Assembly (NCBI RefSeq): GCF_027307225.1
Contig: NZ_DAHUXJ010000080.1
Span: 1-64,000, forward strand
Reading direction: 5' to 3'
DNA length: 64,000 nucleotides
DNA from: Bradyrhizobium sp.
GTDB lineage: Bacteria; Pseudomonadota; Alphaproteobacteria; Rhizobiales; Xanthobacteraceae
Shown here: piece after piece, positions 61,055 through 64,000 of the stretch
Layout of the letters: each line of letters starts with the position of its first letter
How positions within the stretch are numbered: the stretch's first letter is position 1
The notes under the pieces: model-generated
Told to the model about the DNA's origin: nothing
Seen by the model: the letters and a program-made list of their open reading frames with translations, nothing else
Databases searched by the model: none
Made by a program: the position numbers and the translations under genes

Positions 61055-63349
61055 TTAGGCCTTCATCGCCGCCTTGACCGCTTCCGCGGTGATCGGCAGC
61101 GAGCGCACCCGTGCGCCGGACGCGTTGAAGATCGCGTTTGCCAGCGCAGGCGCGACCACGGTTACCGCCGGCTCTCCGACGCCGGTAGCATGCTCGCCAT
61201 TGGAGATCACATGCACTTCGACCTCCGGGAGCTGGCTCATCCGCAACGGCGTGTAGCTGTCGAAGTTGGTCTGTTCGAGACCACCGTCCTTCAGCGTCGC
61301 CTTTTCGTACAGCGCAAGCGAAACACCCCACAACGACGCGCCTTCGACCTGGGCACGGATGTTATCGGGATGCACCTGCGTGCCGACGTCGGTGGCCACG
61401 GTCAGCTTCTTGACCTTGACCTCGCCGCTCGGAGCCACCGCAACATGGGCCACACAGGCGGTCCAGCTTGCGGTTTTTCTTTCCTGCGACGAGACGCAGG
61501 CAACGCCCATGCCTTCGCCCTTCGGCAACTCCTTGGTGCCGTAACCGGCAAGGCCGATGGCTGCGAGTAGCGTATTACGCAGCCGCTGAGCGCCGCCATT
61601 GTTGTCACCCTTGCCGTCAAGCATCTCGATCCGGAATTGCGCCGGATCCTTGCCCGCGGCATGGGCGAGTTCGTCGACCATGCTTTCGACCGCCCAGAAG
61701 GTCCACCCCGGAGCGACCGACCGCAACTGACCCGAGGGCGTAGCGGTTTGCGCCATATCGTTGAGGATGGCGCGAACGTTGTGATTGGGCACGGTGTAGA
61801 AGAAGTCCGCGCCATTCACCGTGAACGCGTCAAGCGCACCCTTCTTGTCGACCGAAGGCGACAGGAAGGCCGGGATGCCCCAACGCTTGGTCGGCCAGGC
61901 CGCGACCACGTCGTGGTTCATCGCCACGAGCTTGCCGTCGCCGTCGAGTCCCGCCTTGACCTTCTGGTAGGTCAGCGGGCGCGTGAAATCCATCCTCATA
62001 TCGTGTTCACGCGTGTAGATGATCTTGACCGGCTTGCCGACGGCTTTCGACGCCTGCACGGCCGGCACCAGCATGTCGCCCTCGAGACGCCGGCCGAAGC
62101 CGCCGCCGAGCCACATCTGATGCATCACCACGAACTTCGGATCGACCCCGGCGGCGCCGGCCGCGATCGCGCCGGAACGCGTCGCAAACTGGTTGCCGGT
62201 GTAGACGTGCCAGATGTCGCCCTTCTGCTCCGCGACTGCGGTCATCGGCTCCATCGGCGCGTGGATGTTGATGCTGGTGGTGTATTCCGCCTCCAGCGTC
62301 TTGGCGGCCGTGCCGAAGGCAGCCGCGGTGTCGCCGTTCTTCACAAAGAAGAAGCCTGAATCATCGAGCGCCTGAAGCCGCTTGGCTTCGTCGACGATGG
62401 ACTGGCTCGACAGCTTGGCGTTGGGGCCATTGTCATAGCTGACCTTGAGCGCCTGGGCCGCCTTGGCCGCCGCAGCGTGGGTGTTTGCCACCGCGACCAC
62501 CCAGCCGGTCGTCGTTGTGGTCTTGTCGTCGAGGGTGACCGCCTTGATGAAGCCCGGCACCTTCTTGGCCGCGCTGTCGTCGACCGATTTCACCGTGGCG
62601 CCGTAACGCGTCGGTGGCGTGACGACCTGGCCGTAGACCATGCCCGGCAGCATGACGTCGATGCCGTATTTGGCCGTGCCGTTGGTCTTCGAGGGGATGT
62701 CAAGCTGCGGGACCGAGACGCCGATCATGGTGTATTGGTCGGCCGTCTTGAGCTTGATCGCCTTGAGGTCGTCGGCGCTGAAGGTCTTGGTCGCCTTGCC
62801 GCTCTTGACCACGTCGGCGAACGTCACCGACTTCTTCGACTTCGGATCCGTGATCTTCGAATCCCTGACGATCAGGCTGCCGGCCGGAGCGCCGCCCAGC
62901 ATGCCGGAAGCCGCTTCCGTCAACGCGATACGCCCGGCGGCGCCCGCGCGGCTCATCGCATCGAAGTTCATCATGGTGCTCCAGCTGCCGCCGGTCACCT
63001 GTGCGCCGAGCACGGGGTCGTTGTACTTCGGATCGTTGGAAGCAAGCTGAACCCGCATGTCCTTCCAGTTGGCGCCGAGTTCTTCGCAGACGATCTGCGC
63101 CATGGTGGAGGCGATGTGCTGGCCCATATCGGCTTTGCCGCTGACGACCGTGACGATGCCGTCAGGCGCGATCGAGTACCACACGCTGGGATCGAAGTTG
63201 GAGGCCGCGGCGAAAGCCTGATCGGCGCCGAGCAGGCCCGGAACGGCGGAATAGCCGAGCGCGAGACCCGCGGCCGCGGAGCCGACGAGGAAGGAGCGGC
63301 GGCTGAGATCGGCCGGCTCACTCTTGGTGATTTTGATGTGCGAATTCAT
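61055..63349 (-). CDS. Molybdopterin-binding subunit, isoquinoline 1-oxidoreductase beta-like
   Basis: A 764-residue xanthine-dehydrogenase-family large subunit of the IorB type. It carries a Tat signal ([18 protein letters not shown]), so the enzyme acts in the periplasm or at its membrane. Conserved segments include [18 protein letters not shown] and [13 protein letters not shown] near the end. With IorA it hydroxylates N-heterocycles or oxidises aldehydes; substrate is not readable. ATG 63349 follows GGAGG and overlaps the iorA-like stop (ATGA). Confidence 0.92.
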   Translation of the reverse strand: MNSHIKITKSEPADLSRRSFLVGSAAAGLALGYSAVPGLLGADQAFAAASNFDPSVWYSIAPDGIVTVVSGKADMGQHIASTMAQIVCEELGANWKDMRVQLASNDPKYNDPVLGAQVTGGSWSTMMNFDAMSRAGAAGRIALTEAASGMLGGAPAGSLIVRDSKITDPKSKKSVTFADVVKSGKATKTFSADDLKAIKLKTADQYTMIGVSVPQLDIPSKTNGTAKYGIDVMLPGMVYGQVVTPPTRYGATVKSVDDSAAKKVPGFIKAVTLDDKTTTTTGWVVAVANTHAAAAKAAQALKVSYDNGPNAKLSSQSIVDEAKRLQALDDSGFFFVKNGDTAAAFGTAAKTLEAEYTTSINIHAPMEPMTAVAEQKGDIWHVYTGNQFATRSGAIAAGAAGVDPKFVVMHQMWLGGGFGRRLEGDMLVPAVQASKAVGKPVKIIYTREHDMRMDFTRPLTYQKVKAGLDGDGKLVAMNHDVVAAWPTKRWGIPAFLSPSVDKKGALDAFTVNGADFFYTVPNHNVRAILNDMAQTATPSGQLRSVAPGWTFWAVESMVDELAHAAGKDPAQFRIEMLDGKGDNNGGAQRLRNTLLAAIGLAGYGTKELPKGEGMGVACVSSQERKTASWTACVAHVAVAPSGEVKVKKLTVATDVGTQVHPDNIRAQVEGASLWGVSLALYEKATLKDGGLEQTNFDSYTPLRMSQLPEVEVHVISNGEHATGVGEPAVTVVAPALANAIFNASGARVRSLPITAEAVKAAMKA

Positions 63350-63837
63350 GTGTGCCTCCGATCGGTTGCGGTGTTGGAGGCCGTGCGCATTTCGGTAGCG
63401 GCGCGCATGATCGCCTTCTGGATGCGCGAATAGGTCATGCAGCGGCAGAGATTGCCGTCCATGTGCGCAACGACTTCTTCCTTCGTCGGGTTGGAATTCT
63501 TGGAGAGCAGCGAAGCCGCCTGCATGATCTGACCGGACTGGCAGTAGCCGCATTGCGGCACCTGCTCGGCGATCCATGCCTTCTGCAAGGGATGATCGCC
63601 CTTGGCCGACAGACCTTCGATGGTGGTGATCTTCTTGCCGACGGCATCGCCGACCGCGGTTTGACAGGAGCGCACGGCTTCACCGTTGAGGTGAACGGTG
63701 CAAGCTCCGCATAGTCCGGCCCCGCAACCGAATTTCGTGCCGGTCATCTGCAATTGCTCGCGGATGACCCACAGCAGCGGCGTATCGTTGGCCGCCTCGA
63801 CGGACATATTCCGTCCATTGATGTTGAGATTAGGCAT
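63346..63837 (-). CDS. 2Fe-2S subunit, isoquinoline 1-oxidoreductase alpha-like
   Basis: A 163-residue protein with two 2Fe-2S clusters: plant-type ligands in [11 protein letters not shown] plus the Cys in AVRSCQTA, and the C-terminal helical pair [10 protein letters not shown] and CRCMTYSRI. It passes electrons from the molybdenum subunit to an acceptor, possibly a cytochrome encoded elsewhere. ATG 63837 gives the family start PNLNINGR; the frame upstream to 63987 has no support. It is first in the operon, with about 160 bp of upstream region in the window. Confidence 0.93.
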   Translation of the reverse strand: MPNLNINGRNMSVEAANDTPLLWVIREQLQMTGTKFGCGAGLCGACTVHLNGEAVRSCQTAVGDAVGKKITTIEGLSAKGDHPLQKAWIAEQVPQCGYCQSGQIMQAASLLSKNSNPTKEEVVAHMDGNLCRCMTYSRIQKAIMRAATEMRTASNTATDRRHT

Positions 63838-64000
63838 TGTCTCTTTCCCTGCCGGTGTATGAAAACCGCTTACGGCGGAACTCACTTTTTTTCTTGTTGG
63901 GATGGCACCCACCGGGCCGGCGCCGAAGCGACAGAATGATAGCGATCCTTTCGCGAGGCAACGAAAATCCACTGCTTGAAGTCTCAAACATTGGTTGTGC

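Overview
The window looks like a chromosome segment of a Bradyrhizobium-type alphaproteobacterium (Nitrobacteraceae). This is inferred from high GC, the aerobic cobalamin gene set with CobNGHIJ order, CbtAB, an isoquinoline-1-oxidoreductase-like pair, a Bug-type solute receptor and several small proteins typical of that group; no rRNA or marker gene fixes the species.

Layout: 1-7.1 kb is core chromosome (partial SDR, PAS-GGDEF-EAL protein, YccF, a SulP transporter beside an Lrp/AsnC regulator, and alanine dehydrogenase). tRNA-Arg(CCG) at 7145 carries an integrated element of about 13 kb, bounded by 48-bp direct repeats (7175-7222 and 20207-20254). It has a tyrosine integrase next to the right end, two AlpA/Xis-like proteins, a lone D5-primase C-terminal domain, a tape-measure-like protein, a frameshifted terminase-small-subunit-like gene, a minor-tail fragment, two DUF3489 proteins and many unknowns. 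No capsid, portal, large terminase or lysis gene is seen, so it reads as a decayed prophage or a satellite. 20.2-22.5 kb is accessory DNA with an IS-end scar and a cluster of palindromes. 22.6-30.7 kb holds an RND efflux pair, an orphan response regulator, QueC, PRC-barrel and small proteins.

30.8-54.0 kb is an almost complete aerobic cobalamin locus: cobC(phosphatase)/cobT/F/B/M/L, cobK, cobJ/I/H/G/N/W-DUF1636 behind a B12 riboswitch, cobO, cobQ, cobD, cbiB, cobU, cobS, bluB, then a cobalt-uptake operon (cbtB, cbtA, a histidine-phosphatase relative with a lost catalytic His, and an unknown anchored exported protein). Not present here: cobA, cobE, and the CobS/CobT chelatase subunits. 54-64 kb carries a fluoroacetate-dehalogenase-like hydrolase, an exported metallopeptidase-like protein, a Bug receptor, VOC and MFS proteins, an HD-GYP protein and an IorAB-type molybdenum hydroxylase.

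The most unusual feature is a superfamily of interspersed hairpins (12 copies at six loci). Each is about 70-80 bp, bordered by CTAG (or GTAG/CTAG), with arms that diverge but stay self-complementary, and different types are often paired through AT-rich linkers. Several lie within 30 bp of a start codon, and one supplies the Shine-Dalgarno sequence of bluB.
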